A DNA stretch of 64,000 bases from Spirosoma luteum DSM 19990 (GCF_000374065.1 NZ_KB893257.1:1-64000); one strand, 5' to 3'. Positions 17,257-26,572 are shown, numbered from the stretch's first letter. The notes: generated from the sequence alone by a model not told the origin. Program-made: numbers and translations.

Positions 17257-18633
17257 TTGTCTCATTCAGAACCCATTGCCGCTTTAGCTACGGCACCCGG
17301 CATTGGAGCCATTGCCGTTATCCGCGTATCGGGCGACGGTGCTATTGACCGGACACAGCGTTTTTTCAGGGGTAAAGATCTTACCCGTCAGGATAGTCAC
17401 ACGGCTCATTTTGGTACCCTTCGCAATGAGGATGGCAGCATTATCGACGAAGTGCTGGTTACGGTTTTTCGGGCACCGAAGTCGTTTACTAAAGAAGACG
17501 TGGTTGAGATTTCCTGCCACGGGTCGGAGTTTATTATCCAGCAAATTTTGCGTCGACTGATGCAGGAAGGGGTGCGGCTGGCACTGCCGGGCGAGTTCAC
17601 GCAGCGGGCTTTCCTGAACGGTCAGTTCGATTTGGTGCAGGCCGAAGCCGTGGCCGACCTGATTGCGTCGGATTCGGATGCCAGTCACCGGGCGGCCCTA
17701 ACCCAGTTGCGGGGTGGTTTCTCCCGGCAATTAAAAGAGCTTCGCCAGCAGCTCATTGATTTTGTGGCATTGGTGGAACTGGAACTGGATTTCGGGGAGG
17801 AAGACGTGGAGTTCGCCCACCGCGACCGGCTCCGGCAACTAATGCTCGACATTCGGCGGGTACTGCATCCGCTCATCGACTCCTTTTCGACTGGAAATGC
17901 CATTAAAAACGGGGTGCCAACGGTCATCATCGGTAAACCCAACGCCGGTAAATCGACCCTGCTGAATGCGCTCCTAAATGAAGAAAAGGCTATTGTATCC
18001 GATATTCCCGGTACTACCCGCGATGTGATTGAAGATGAACTGTTCATAGATGGGATTCGATTCCGGCTCATTGATACCGCCGGACTCCGGGAGGCCACCG
18101 ACCAGATTGAAGCGATTGGCATTGAACGCACGCAACAGAAAATGCGCGATGCCTCGCTGGTCGTGTATCTGTTCGATGGGAAGAACGTTCGGCCCGACGA
18201 ACTGGCGCAAGCTGTGGATGTGGTTAGGGCATCCGGCAAGCCATACCTGCTGGTGGGAAATAAGCTGGATGCCATTAATGACAGTACCCGTCAGGAATTG
18301 GAAGAAACACTGGGTGAAAAAGTCGTCTGGATTTCGGCGGCCAGACAAACCCATCTGGACGAACTGAAAGCAGCCCTTTCGTCCCGCGTTCGTACCGATT
18401 CGGCCGTGCAAACGGGAAGTGCCGTAGTAACCAACGCCCGCCACTACAACCACCTGACCGGTACCGACGAAGCCCTGGCTCGTGCCATCAACGGCCTGGA
18501 TTCGGGCGTCACCCCCGACTGGCTGGCGATGGACCTACGGGTAGCGTTGCAGCATTTGGGTGAATTGACCGGCACTATCGTAACAGATGATATCCTGGAG
18601 TCAATTTTCAGTAAGTTCTGTATCGGTAAGTAA
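17257..18633 (+). CDS. mnmE: tRNA uridine-5-carboxymethylaminomethyl modification GTPase MnmE
   Basis: This 458-aa protein acts with MnmG to make the cmnm5 modification at tRNA wobble U34. The N-terminal tetrahydrofolate-binding domain (IAALATAPGIGAIAVIRVSG) is followed by a helical domain with an inserted G domain. G1 is GKPNAGKS at 226-233, with GTTRD, DTAGLRE and NKLD beyond. The C-terminus is the expected FCIGK, whose Cys is catalytic. The start is TTG at 17257, the only one matching the family N-terminus. It is cytosolic. Confidence 0.96.
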   Translation: MSHSEPIAALATAPGIGAIAVIRVSGDGAIDRTQRFFRGKDLTRQDSHTAHFGTLRNEDGSIIDEVLVTVFRAPKSFTKEDVVEISCHGSEFIIQQILRRLMQEGVRLALPGEFTQRAFLNGQFDLVQAEAVADLIASDSDASHRAALTQLRGGFSRQLKELRQQLIDFVALVELELDFGEEDVEFAHRDRLRQLMLDIRRVLHPLIDSFSTGNAIKNGVPTVIIGKPNAGKSTLLNALLNEEKAIVSDIPGTTRDVIEDELFIDGIRFRLIDTAGLREATDQIEAIGIERTQQKMRDASLVVYLFDGKNVRPDELAQAVDVVRASGKPYLLVGNKLDAINDSTRQELEETLGEKVVWISAARQTHLDELKAALSSRVRTDSAVQTGSAVVTNARHYNHLTGTDEALARAINGLDSGVTPDWLAMDLRVALQHLGELTGTIVTDDILESIFSKFCIGK

Positions 18634-18742
18634 ATAAGGCCGGACAAGTTTGTTAGCCCAAGTTTACCCCAAAATCCCGATATTTGCCCCCTCAAAACTA
18701 GCTGGACAACGGGTTGTACGACTTGCTTGTCCTTATTCGCTG

Positions 18743-19933
18743 ATGTCTCAAAAAGTAGTACTTGCCTTTAGCGGGGGTCTCGATACCTCCTTCTGCGTTA
18801 AATATTTAAATGAAGACCGGGGCATGGAGGTGTACTCGGTACTGGTCGATACAGGCGGTTTCTCCGATGACGAACTCAACGCCATCGAGGAACGGGCGTA
18901 TTCACTAGGGGTAAAATCGCACATAACCATCTCTAAAACGGATGATTATTACCAGCAATGTCTGAAGTTTCTGGTATTCGGTAACGTCCTGAAAAACAAC
19001 ACCTATCCGCTTTCGGTCAGTGCGGAGCGAATTTTCCAGGCCATTGCGGCCGCAGAGTACGCCCGGGAGATTGGTGCAACGGCCATTGCCCACGGTAGTA
19101 CCGGGGCCGGTAATGATCAGGTACGTTTCGATATGGCATTTCGGATCATTGCCCCCGAAGCCGAAATTATTACCCCTATCCGTGACCTGCGCCTGTCGCG
19201 CGAAGCCGAAATCGAGTACCTGAAAGCGAAGGGGGTCGATCAGGAGTGGCACAAAGCAGCTTATTCCATCAACAAAGGCCTGTGGGGAACCTCGGTAGGC
19301 GGGAAGGAAACCCTCACCTCCGATCAGTTTCTGCCCGAATCGGCCTGGCCTACGCAGGTAACCAAAACCGAACCGGAAACCATCACCCTCACCTTCGAGC
19401 ATGGCGAAATAAAAGGCGTTGCCGGTGAAAACTTCAAAAATCCGGTGGATGCTATCCGTAAGCTAACCGAACTGGCCGGTCCGTTCGGTATTGGCCGCGA
19501 CGTTCACGTGGGCGACACGATTATTGGTATCAAAGGGCGGGTTGGTTTTGAAGCTCCCGCTCCGCTGATCCTGATTAAGGCGCATCACACGCTGGAAAAA
19601 CACGTACTGGGCAAGTGGCAGTTGTACTGGAAAGAGCAACTGGCCAACTGGTACGGCACTATGCTCCACGAAGGTCAGTTTATGGACCCCGTGATGCGGA
19701 ACATCGAAATTTTCCTGAACGACACGCAGGCGCACGTAACCGGAAAAGTACATGTCTTGCTGGCTCCTTACCGCTTTCAGGTCCTGGGCATCGAATCGGA
19801 CCACGACCTGATGTCGGCGAAGTTTGGTTCGTACGGTGAGATGAATAACGCCTGGACCGGCGACGATGTGCGTGGATTCTCGAAAGTAGCGTCCAACCAG
19901 GTGATGATTTACGGAAAAATCAACGATCAGTGA
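18743..19933 (+). CDS. argG: Argininosuccinate synthase
   Basis: This 396-aa enzyme joins citrulline and aspartate with ATP to give argininosuccinate in arginine synthesis. The ATP-PP loop is SGGLDTS at 10-16. Other family blocks are AHGSTGAGNDQVRF and the C-terminal synthase domain. The ATG at 18743 is the proper start; the frame extends upstream to 18650 without homology. Its stop overlaps the next start (GTGA), so the glycosyltransferase gene is translationally coupled to it. argC follows 21 bp after that gene, giving an arg operon with a GT9 gene inside. Confidence 0.95.
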   Translation: MSQKVVLAFSGGLDTSFCVKYLNEDRGMEVYSVLVDTGGFSDDELNAIEERAYSLGVKSHITISKTDDYYQQCLKFLVFGNVLKNNTYPLSVSAERIFQAIAAAEYAREIGATAIAHGSTGAGNDQVRFDMAFRIIAPEAEIITPIRDLRLSREAEIEYLKAKGVDQEWHKAAYSINKGLWGTSVGGKETLTSDQFLPESAWPTQVTKTEPETITLTFEHGEIKGVAGENFKNPVDAIRKLTELAGPFGIGRDVHVGDTIIGIKGRVGFEAPAPLILIKAHHTLEKHVLGKWQLYWKEQLANWYGTMLHEGQFMDPVMRNIEIFLNDTQAHVTGKVHVLLAPYRFQVLGIESDHDLMSAKFGSYGEMNNAWTGDDVRGFSKVASNQVMIYGKINDQ

Positions 19934-21156
19934 TTGGTAAGGAGCGAAAATACTGTGCTCCCCGGAGCATTGGCTACCCCCTCCAACTCCTCGATGTGGT
20001 GGTGGACGGGTATGCTCGTGGGTCGTATAAAAAGCGGAGCTACGGCCCCGTCAATACCGATGCTCCGGCCGTGCTGATTATGACTTCCGGGCATCTGGGC
20101 GACGCGCTGATTTTGAGTTTTGCCTTTCCACTCATCCGGGCACGCTATCCAAACGCCCAGATTGATGTGCTGGCCGGTAGCTGGTGTGACCCCATCTGGA
20201 AAGACAATCCGTACATCCGGCGGGTTGTTCACCTGAATCACGTCAGTACCAACCGACGTAATCTGTCTAAATGGGGCAAGTGGCAGGAGTTTTTCCAAAC
20301 CTCAAGATCGGCCGTAAAAGCACTTCGGGATACGGTGTACGACTACTCGGTTGATGTTCGGTTTTCGGATTCGCCCATGCACTTCGTTTTGCCCTGGCTG
20401 AAGGTCAAACAAAAATTCGGGTTTGGCACGCGGGGATTCGGGGGTTTGCTCGACAGGGAGTTTTTTATCCCGGAGGGCGAAATCCACAACTTCGACCTGA
20501 TTCTGACGGTACTGAAGCCAATGGGGGTTAATGGTAGTCTGGAAACCGTTGAACCGTATTTCGTTCACCCGTCGCAGACGCTTGCTCAATTGTGGGCTAA
20601 GCTAAATCGTCCGGTTCCGATACAGAAACCCGTGCTGATTTTTCCGGAATCAGGTAACGAGGTACGTATGTTATCTATTGAATTTTGGTCAAAGCTGGCT
20701 ACTCAACTATTGGCGGAAACGTCCTGTCCACTGATATTCAGCGGTCAGAAAGCCTTTACAACAGCCCTGTACGAACGGGTTCTGGCCGATAATCCGGCGG
20801 AGGCTGACCGTCTTGTTCCAGCGGTAGGAAACCTGAATCTTTCCGATGTTGCCAGTTTGAGTGAGCAATCGCAGGCTGCTTTTACGCTCGATTCGCTGCC
20901 TATGCATTTGTGTTGCTTGGGTTGCCCGACGTTTTCGTTTCAGAAAAACGGGATGGGGATTCAGTTTTTTCCGATTTCCAGTCAGCCAACAACCGTTCTG
21001 CATAATCACTTGCTGAGCCGGGACTTAACCATCGACCGCCCTGGTTTTGTTAGTGACTACGTTTCTACTTTTGACGATACGGTGCTGGAGCGGGCTATGA
21101 ACTGGTTCACTAGCCTGAACAAACACCACCCGACGGTTGATGAATCAATCCGGTAA
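19930..21156 (+). CDS. Glycosyltransferase family 9 (heptosyltransferase-like)
   Basis: This 408-aa GT-B protein carries the GT9 N-terminal signature MTSGHLGDALILSFAFPLIRA and the C-terminal nucleotide-sugar region (PVLIFPESGNE, LSDVASLSEQSQAAFTLDS). Family members add heptose to lipopolysaccharide inner core or related sugars at the inner membrane. The GTG start at 19930 overlaps the argG stop by four bases. It lies between argG and argC, with no functional link to arginine evident. Donor and acceptor are unknown. Confidence 0.85.
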   Translation: MIGKERKYCAPRSIGYPLQLLDVVVDGYARGSYKKRSYGPVNTDAPAVLIMTSGHLGDALILSFAFPLIRARYPNAQIDVLAGSWCDPIWKDNPYIRRVVHLNHVSTNRRNLSKWGKWQEFFQTSRSAVKALRDTVYDYSVDVRFSDSPMHFVLPWLKVKQKFGFGTRGFGGLLDREFFIPEGEIHNFDLILTVLKPMGVNGSLETVEPYFVHPSQTLAQLWAKLNRPVPIQKPVLIFPESGNEVRMLSIEFWSKLATQLLAETSCPLIFSGQKAFTTALYERVLADNPAEADRLVPAVGNLNLSDVASLSEQSQAAFTLDSLPMHLCCLGCPTFSFQKNGMGIQFFPISSQPTTVLHNHLLSRDLTIDRPGFVSDYVSTFDDTVLERAMNWFTSLNKHHPTVDESIR

Positions 21157-21177
21157 CGGGGCGGTTAGACACTACAT

Positions 21178-22161
21178 ATGGAAACAATAAATGTGGGTAT
21201 CATAGGCGGAGCAGGCTACACCGGTGGGGAGCTGCTTCGTATTCTTATCAATCACCCGTTTGCAAAGGTCGCTTTTGTCCACAGCAATAGTCAGGCGGGT
21301 AAGCCCGTGTGGGCCACGCACACAGATTTGCTGGGCGATACCGACCTCACTTTTTCAGACACATTACCAACTCTGGATGGGGATGACTTACCCGTCGATG
21401 TTATCTTTCTCTGCTCGGGTCATGGGGCATCAGTTACGTTCATGGCCGAAAACGACGTATCCGACAATATCGCCGTCATTGACCTCAGTGCCGATTTTCG
21501 GAGCGAGAACGAAGATTTCGTGTATGGCCTGCCCGAACTAAACCGGGAGCGGATTCAGGAATCCATGCGAATTGCCAACCCCGGCTGCTTTGCCAGCAGT
21601 ATCCAGCTGGCCCTGCTGCCACTGGCCAAAGCAAGCTTACTGACCCATGATGTACAGGTCAGTGCCATTACGGGTAGTACAGGTGCTGGTCAGGCTCTGG
21701 TGCCAACCACTGGCTTCACGTGGCGAAACAATAACGTATCTATTTATAAAGCGTTCTCCCATCAGCATCTGGCCGAAATTCGCCAGAGCCTGACCCAGCT
21801 CGACCCTGATTTTAAGGCGGCTATCAACTTTGTACCGTACCGGGGTGATTTTACGCGGGGCATCATGGCCAATGTGTACACGCCCTATGCCGGAACGCTG
21901 GACGAAGCAAAGCAACTATACCGGGCATATTATGAAACGCATCCGTTTACGCACGTCAGCGACGCACCGGTGGATGTAAAGCAGGTGGTGAACACCAATA
22001 AATGCCTCCTGCATTTGGAAGTACACGACGGTCAACTACTCATTACCAGCGTAATCGACAACCTGACCAAAGGTGCATCGGGCCACGCCGTACAGAACAT
22101 GAATCTGGTTTTTGGACTGCCGGAAGATACGGGACTGCGATTGAAAGCCGTGGCGTTTTAA
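21178..22161 (+). CDS. argC: N-acetyl-gamma-glutamyl-phosphate reductase
   Basis: This 327-aa NADPH-dependent reductase of arginine synthesis has the dinucleotide motif GGAGYTGGELLR at the N-terminus, the catalytic Cys in ANPGCFASS and the conserved His in FSHQHLAEI. In several Bacteroidota the pathway uses succinylated rather than acetylated intermediates, so the acyl group is uncertain. It lies 21 bp after the GT9 gene and 13 bp before a GNAT gene. That GNAT might be only a passenger, as it resembles RimJ/RimL rather than ArgA. Confidence 0.94.
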   Translation: METINVGIIGGAGYTGGELLRILINHPFAKVAFVHSNSQAGKPVWATHTDLLGDTDLTFSDTLPTLDGDDLPVDVIFLCSGHGASVTFMAENDVSDNIAVIDLSADFRSENEDFVYGLPELNRERIQESMRIANPGCFASSIQLALLPLAKASLLTHDVQVSAITGSTGAGQALVPTTGFTWRNNNVSIYKAFSHQHLAEIRQSLTQLDPDFKAAINFVPYRGDFTRGIMANVYTPYAGTLDEAKQLYRAYYETHPFTHVSDAPVDVKQVVNTNKCLLHLEVHDGQLLITSVIDNLTKGASGHAVQNMNLVFGLPEDTGLRLKAVAF

Positions 22162-22174
22162 GCCGTTGCAAACC

Positions 22175-22687
22175 ATGCTCGAAACCGACCGCCTGCTCAT
22201 CGATGAATTTACGGTCGATGATGCGCCTTTCATGCTGGCGCTGTTGAACATGCCTGCCTGGCTCGAATTCATCGGCGACCGGGGCGTACGAACGCTGGAA
22301 GATGCTCATCAGTATATCCGGAACAATCCAATAAGCAGTTACAGGCAGTATGGGTTCGGCCCCTACGCCGTCCGGCTAAAAAGTAATAATGCCCCTATTG
22401 GCATGTGTGGACTACACCGACGAGCGTTTCTGCCCGATATTGATATTGGTTTTGCCTTTCTACCGGACTATGCCGGGCTGGGGTATGGCTATGAATCGGC
22501 CTCGGCATTGATTGAGTACGGGCGGGATGTGCTGGAATTTACGCGTATTACAGGCATTACCAAACCAACTAACGCAAATTCGATTCGCTTGCTCGAAAAG
22601 CTGGGCCTGCGTTTCGAGAAAGATATACACTTCGGGACAAATACCGATGAAAGCCTGCTATTTGGTATGACTTTGGCGAGACCCTAA
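22175..22687 (+). CDS. GNAT family N-acetyltransferase, RimJ/RimL type
   Basis: This 170-aa acetyltransferase begins with the family-typical LETDRLLIDEFTVDD. It continues with IDIGFAFLPDYAGLGYGYESASALIEY, the acetyl-CoA loop region, and ends near NANSIRLLEKLGLRFE. The ATG at 22175 is preferred over the upstream TTG at 22166. It follows argC closely on the same strand. The substrate is unknown: relatives acetylate ribosomal proteins or small molecules. Confidence 0.85.
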   Translation: MLETDRLLIDEFTVDDAPFMLALLNMPAWLEFIGDRGVRTLEDAHQYIRNNPISSYRQYGFGPYAVRLKSNNAPIGMCGLHRRAFLPDIDIGFAFLPDYAGLGYGYESASALIEYGRDVLEFTRITGITKPTNANSIRLLEKLGLRFEKDIHFGTNTDESLLFGMTLARP

Positions 22688-22759
22688 TGATACGGGTGAA
22701 GAAGAATTTTTCAACCCTTCTGGTTGCAAGGGAATCCAATAGGTAAAAAGACTCACGAT

Positions 22760-23128
22760 ATGATGAATTTCACCACATCCATCTGCTTTATTTTGTGTCT
22801 GATAATTACTTTGCTGGCGTGTAAACAAGAGGAAGCTCCTGCCTGCACGTATCCTCATCAAATAACCTTAGATTCAGGGTGCTATACCGGTACTGGCCTG
22901 ATCGTAACAGCATCTGATTTTGGCACCTCTCCTTCGTTGTTTGAGTGGACAATCATAGCGCTAAAAGACACTACAGGGGCATCAGGCTGGACACCCAAAG
23001 ATGTAAAAATAGTCAGGAGTGCGTCAGAAAAATTTACGATACCCGATAGTCTGGCGAGTAACTATCAGCGGGTAATTGTAAAAGCAGCCGCCACTAACTG
23101 TGGAGATGCGCTCAAACATTCCAACTAG
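22760..23128 (+). CDS. Small hypothetical lipoprotein
   Basis: This is a 122-aa protein with a lipoprotein signal (FTTSICFILCLIITLLAC, lipobox LLAC), so it is probably anchored to the outer membrane. The mature part is a short, probably beta-rich domain with further cysteines (CTYPHQ, SGCYTG, TNCGD) that could form disulfides. The start is ATG 22760 or the adjacent ATG 22763. It is convergent with the gluconokinase gene. The family is not recognised. Confidence 0.65.
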   Translation: MMNFTTSICFILCLIITLLACKQEEAPACTYPHQITLDSGCYTGTGLIVTASDFGTSPSLFEWTIIALKDTTGASGWTPKDVKIVRSASEKFTIPDSLASNYQRVIVKAAATNCGDALKHSN

Positions 23129-23190
23129 TACGCGTTCGTCAAAAAGAAATATACAAACTGCATTAGCTGGATTCCCCAAAATCAATAACT

Positions 23191-24654
23191 CTACAGCTTT
23201 TCTACTTCCTGCTGCCACTTCTTAAATTCTGCCCGATACAATGTATACCGGGCTAAATCAGGTTGAAAGATATCGCCAAAGGCAATGCGTTCGGCGGCTT
23301 CATCCAGTGTTTTCACCAGGCCGATAGCCTTCATAGTCAGTAGAATAGCCCCCATCGATCCGCTTTCGTTGCTGGTGTTTAGCCGAACTGGCACGCCGGA
23401 CATATCGGCCAGCATCTGCACCCACAGTGTCGATTGAGCGAAGCCACCGTTAGCATGAATGACCCGCGCGGGGCCGGTGTAGTCTTTTAATAGCTCGTTG
23501 ATGCTCAGTAAATTAAATAGAACGCCTTCCAGGGCAGACCGGATAAAATGTGCCCGCGTATGTTGCCAGTCCACATGCAGATAAGCTCCCCGCACCGAAG
23601 CATCCCACAACGGTGCCCGCTCACCCTGCAGATAGGGCAGGAATAATAACCCATCTGAACCGGGGTCTATTTTAGCCGCTTCTTCGAGTACGGTTACGGT
23701 ATCCAGCAGCGTGAGTTTTTCGGCTACCCACTCCAGCACGTTGCCTCCGTTGTTGGTTGGCCCGCCCACAGCGTAGTAGCCTTCATCCAGAAAATAACAG
23801 AACAACCGGCCTTTGGCATCCCGCAGGGGTTTGCGCACCGTCTGACGAATGGCTCCGCTCGTTCCAATGGTCAGTGTGGCCGTCCCTTTTTTGATGGCTC
23901 CCGCACCCAAGTTAGCTAGACAACCGTCTGACGCACCAATCAGCAATGAAACACCCACAGGCAATTCAGTCTTGTCTGTTTCGGGACGGGGCTGGTACGT
24001 TCGCAGGTGGGTAGTGGGAACGGGAGTGGATAACTGATCGGGCCGTACCCCAGCGTAGGTCATCGCCTTCTGGCTCCATTGCCGCTTCTTTTCATTGAAC
24101 AGGCCCGTTGCCGTAGCAATGGAGAAGTCCACCTCAAATTCGCCCGTTAGTTTATGCCACAAAAACTCTTTGATGGAGCCAAAACGGGCCGTCCGGTGGA
24201 GCAAACGGGGGTCGTGTTCGCGTAGCCAGGCCAGTTTGCACAGAGGAATCATGGGGTGAATGGGCGTGCCTGTTTCCTGATAAATGGCTTTGCCCAGTTT
24301 GGTCTGCGTAACCCGTAAAGCACTGGCCTGTGATTCGGCCCGGTTGTCGGACCACAGAATAGCATTGCCCAGTGGCGTTCCGTCGGCATCCATCGGTAAC
24401 AAACTGTGCATGGCCGTACAAAACGTAACGTGCGTAATCGCATGACCACCTTTGGCTACTTCCTGGCTGATTTCGGAAATGACCTGCACAAAGGCCGACC
24501 AGATTTTGGCCGGGTCCTGTTCGGCGTAGCCTGGTTCAGGATGAAGCGTGGTAACGGGAGCCGATGCGTGCGCCAGAATCTGGTTCAGATCGGGCGGCAT
24601 AGCCAGGGCTTTTACGTTGGTCGTACCGACGTCAACGCCAACGAAGCAATTCAT
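23191..24654 (-). CDS. FGGY-family carbohydrate kinase, gluconokinase-like
   Basis: This 487-aa ATP-dependent sugar kinase has the ASKHA N-terminal phosphate loop FVGVDVGTTNVKA and the typical LWSDNRAESQA and TGTPIHPMIPL segments, the latter resembling Bacillus-type GntK. The C-terminal FGGY domain includes HANGGFAQSTLWVQMLADM. It phosphorylates gluconate or a similar acid or keto sugar. It lies 20 bp downstream of a lactonase-like amidohydrolase and near an FAH-family hydrolase, suggesting a sugar-acid degradation cluster. Confidence 0.85.
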   Translation of the reverse strand: MNCFVGVDVGTTNVKALAMPPDLNQILAHASAPVTTLHPEPGYAEQDPAKIWSAFVQVISEISQEVAKGGHAITHVTFCTAMHSLLPMDADGTPLGNAILWSDNRAESQASALRVTQTKLGKAIYQETGTPIHPMIPLCKLAWLREHDPRLLHRTARFGSIKEFLWHKLTGEFEVDFSIATATGLFNEKKRQWSQKAMTYAGVRPDQLSTPVPTTHLRTYQPRPETDKTELPVGVSLLIGASDGCLANLGAGAIKKGTATLTIGTSGAIRQTVRKPLRDAKGRLFCYFLDEGYYAVGGPTNNGGNVLEWVAEKLTLLDTVTVLEEAAKIDPGSDGLLFLPYLQGERAPLWDASVRGAYLHVDWQHTRAHFIRSALEGVLFNLLSINELLKDYTGPARVIHANGGFAQSTLWVQMLADMSGVPVRLNTSNESGSMGAILLTMKAIGLVKTLDEAAERIAFGDIFQPDLARYTLYRAEFKKWQQEVEKL

Positions 24655-24674
24655 AGAAATAGGTTTATTGACGA

Positions 24675-25505
24675 CTAGATACCCAATTGGTAAAAGGATG
24701 CCGCGTTTTCTCCAAATACCTTCGCCCTAACGTCGTCACTCCAGGGCGACAGATAATCATCGACCAGCGTTTTTACCTGTGTGTAATCAGCCGCTACCAG
24801 GCAAACCGGCCAGTCGGAACCGAACAGCAGCCGGTCGGGGCCAAAGTGTTCGAAGGCTACATCCAGATACGGGAAAAAGTCTTTTTTGCTCCAGTTCTGC
24901 GAGTCGCCTTCCGTCACCATCCCCGATAGTTTACACGAAACGTTCGCGTTTTTAGCCATTTCTGCCATAAAATTCGACCAGCGATTGATTTCACGTTTCG
25001 TTATGTAGGGCTTAGCCAGATGGTCAATTACGAAGTTGACTTCCGGCACGGCGCGTACCAGATGCAGTGCCGCTTTGAGTTGGCTGGGGTAAATCAGAAT
25101 GTCGTACGTCAGGCCGAAATGGGCTAACTGACGGATACCCCGTACTACCGCCGGACGGTTTAGGAAATCGTCGGGTTCGGCCTGCGCTACGTGCCGGTAC
25201 CCTTTGATGGCTTTGTACTGCGAAAAGTATTCCAGCCGCTCCGCTACTGTTTCTGACTGCAAATCGACCCAGCCAACTACCCCTTTTACGATGTCGTATG
25301 TTTGGGCCAGGTTGACCAGAAATTTCGTTTCTTCCTCGGACTGTGAAGCCTGAACGGCCACACACCCATCAATGCCATTCTGAGCCAGCACCGGCTCCAG
25401 GTCGGCAGGCAGAAAATCGCGCTGGATACTGACCATATCGTCCGTAATCCAATTGTCCCGGACTGGGTCAAAATGCCAGAAATGCTGGTGAGCGTCAATG
25501 GTCAT
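24675..25505 (-). CDS. Amidohydrolase, L-fuconolactonase-like (COG3618)
   Basis: This 276-aa TIM-barrel hydrolase starts MTIDAHQHFWHFDP (metal-type HxH motif) and contains VIDHLAKPYI and FGSDWPVCL, diagnostic for the fuconolactonase/2-pyrone-4,6-dicarboxylate lactonase group. It probably opens a sugar-acid lactone in the cytosol. It precedes the kinase by 20 bp and is separated from the upstream FAH gene by a 33-bp-arm hairpin. The context supports a role in L-fucose, rhamnose or a similar non-phosphorylated route; the exact sugar is not certain. Confidence 0.85.
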   Translation of the reverse strand: MTIDAHQHFWHFDPVRDNWITDDMVSIQRDFLPADLEPVLAQNGIDGCVAVQASQSEEETKFLVNLAQTYDIVKGVVGWVDLQSETVAERLEYFSQYKAIKGYRHVAQAEPDDFLNRPAVVRGIRQLAHFGLTYDILIYPSQLKAALHLVRAVPEVNFVIDHLAKPYITKREINRWSNFMAEMAKNANVSCKLSGMVTEGDSQNWSKKDFFPYLDVAFEHFGPDRLLFGSDWPVCLVAADYTQVKTLVDDYLSPWSDDVRAKVFGENAASFYQLGI

Positions 25506-25520
25506 AATAATGTTGGCTGA

Positions 25521-25604
25521 TTGAGTGCTAGAATGATTGACCAGGCTGGCGTGAACAGTTGCTTAATTTGACACATCAGCCTGGTCAATCAATCTAGCAC
25601 TCAA
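25521..25604. repeat. Long intergenic hairpin 3 (33-bp arms)
   Basis: The arms at 25521-25553 and 25572-25604 pair at 30 of 33 positions around an 18-nt loop. The apex is GGCTGGCGTG...CACATCAGCC, similar to hairpins 1 and 2. It fills the gap between the FAH-family gene and the amidohydrolase and directly abuts the FAH stop codon. Confidence 0.82.
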
Positions 25605-26462
25605 TTACTGATAACTAACGGCTGTTTGTTTTTGCTTACCTAATCCCTCGATATACAATTCAACCACGTCGCCGGGCTTTAGGTAACGTTGCGGTTTTAG
25701 TCCCAGCCCCACACCAGCCGGTGTACCCGTCGAAATAACATCGCCGGGCAACAGCGTCATAAACTGACTGATGTAGCTAACCAGCGTCGGGACATTAAAG
25801 ATCATATCGTCGGTGTTGGAGTTCTGCAACTCTTCACCATTGATGCTGAGACAAAGGTTCAACGCGTTGGGGTTTTCTACCTCATCTTTCGTCACCAGGT
25901 ACGGGCCCAGGGGTGCGAAGGTATCGGCACTTTTTCCTTTCACCCACTGCCCACCTCGCTCAATCTGCCACGCCCGTTCACTATAATCGTTATGCACGGC
26001 ATAACCGGCTATGTAATCAAAGGCGTCGTCCAGTTCAACGTAACTGGCCCGCTTGCCAATGATAATAGCCAGTTCCACCTCCCAGTCGGTTTTTTCGGAG
26101 CGTTTCGGGATAACCACGTTATCATCCGGCCCGCAAAGCGCTGTAGTTGCTTTGAAGAACAAAATAGGTTCTGTTGGGCTGGGGGCATTTGTTTCAGCCG
26201 CATGTTTGGCGTAGTTCAGACCAACGCAGACAATCTTGGATGGCCGTTTGATGCACGGGCCAAACCGTTGGTCGGGAGCAATTTCGGGACAGGTATGCGC
26301 GTGGGATTCCAGCCAGTGGGCCAGCCGGTCGGGGCCGTTGGCTGCAAAGAAAGACTCGTCATAATCTTCCCCAAAATGGGTCACGTCAATGTGTTTGCCG
26401 GTGGTGGGTAGTACGACGCCAGGACGTTCGTGGTCGGGCGGGCCGAAGCGAAAGAGTTTCAT
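25605..26462 (-). CDS. Fumarylacetoacetate hydrolase family protein
   Basis: This 285-aa protein has the FAH fold signature IVCVGLNYAKHAAET and metal-site segments KTDWEVELAIIIG and GYAVHNDYSERAWQ. It ends with DVISTGTPAGVGLGLKP. Closest known functions are 2,4-diketo-3-deoxy-L-fuconate hydrolase and ureidoglycolate lyase-like enzymes. With the fuconolactonase-like neighbour, the diketo-deoxy-sugar-acid hydrolase role is the best reading (inference). It is cytosolic and Mg2+-dependent by family. No dehydrogenase or dehydratase for the route is in the window. Confidence 0.87.
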   Translation of the reverse strand: MKLFRFGPPDHERPGVVLPTTGKHIDVTHFGEDYDESFFAANGPDRLAHWLESHAHTCPEIAPDQRFGPCIKRPSKIVCVGLNYAKHAAETNAPSPTEPILFFKATTALCGPDDNVVIPKRSEKTDWEVELAIIIGKRASYVELDDAFDYIAGYAVHNDYSERAWQIERGGQWVKGKSADTFAPLGPYLVTKDEVENPNALNLCLSINGEELQNSNTDDMIFNVPTLVSYISQFMTLLPGDVISTGTPAGVGLGLKPQRYLKPGDVVELYIEGLGKQKQTAVSYQ

Positions 26463-26550
26463 AAACTTGTATTCAGGTTTTTGATAAAAGGGTAAGGGGG
26501 AATGTTTTTAACTATATCCCACGGTTATTCATGGGTAGGTGAAAAAATAA

Positions 26551-26572
26551 AAGCCTCTGTTCGCAGAGGCTT
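26551..26572 (-). terminator. Rho-independent terminator, minus strand
   Basis: The stem is AAGCCTCTG / CAGAGGCTT with loop CGAA on the minus strand, followed by TTATTTTTT. The plus-strand side lacks a T-run, so it works in the minus direction. It lies 89 bp upstream of the FAH-family start. Confidence 0.8.
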
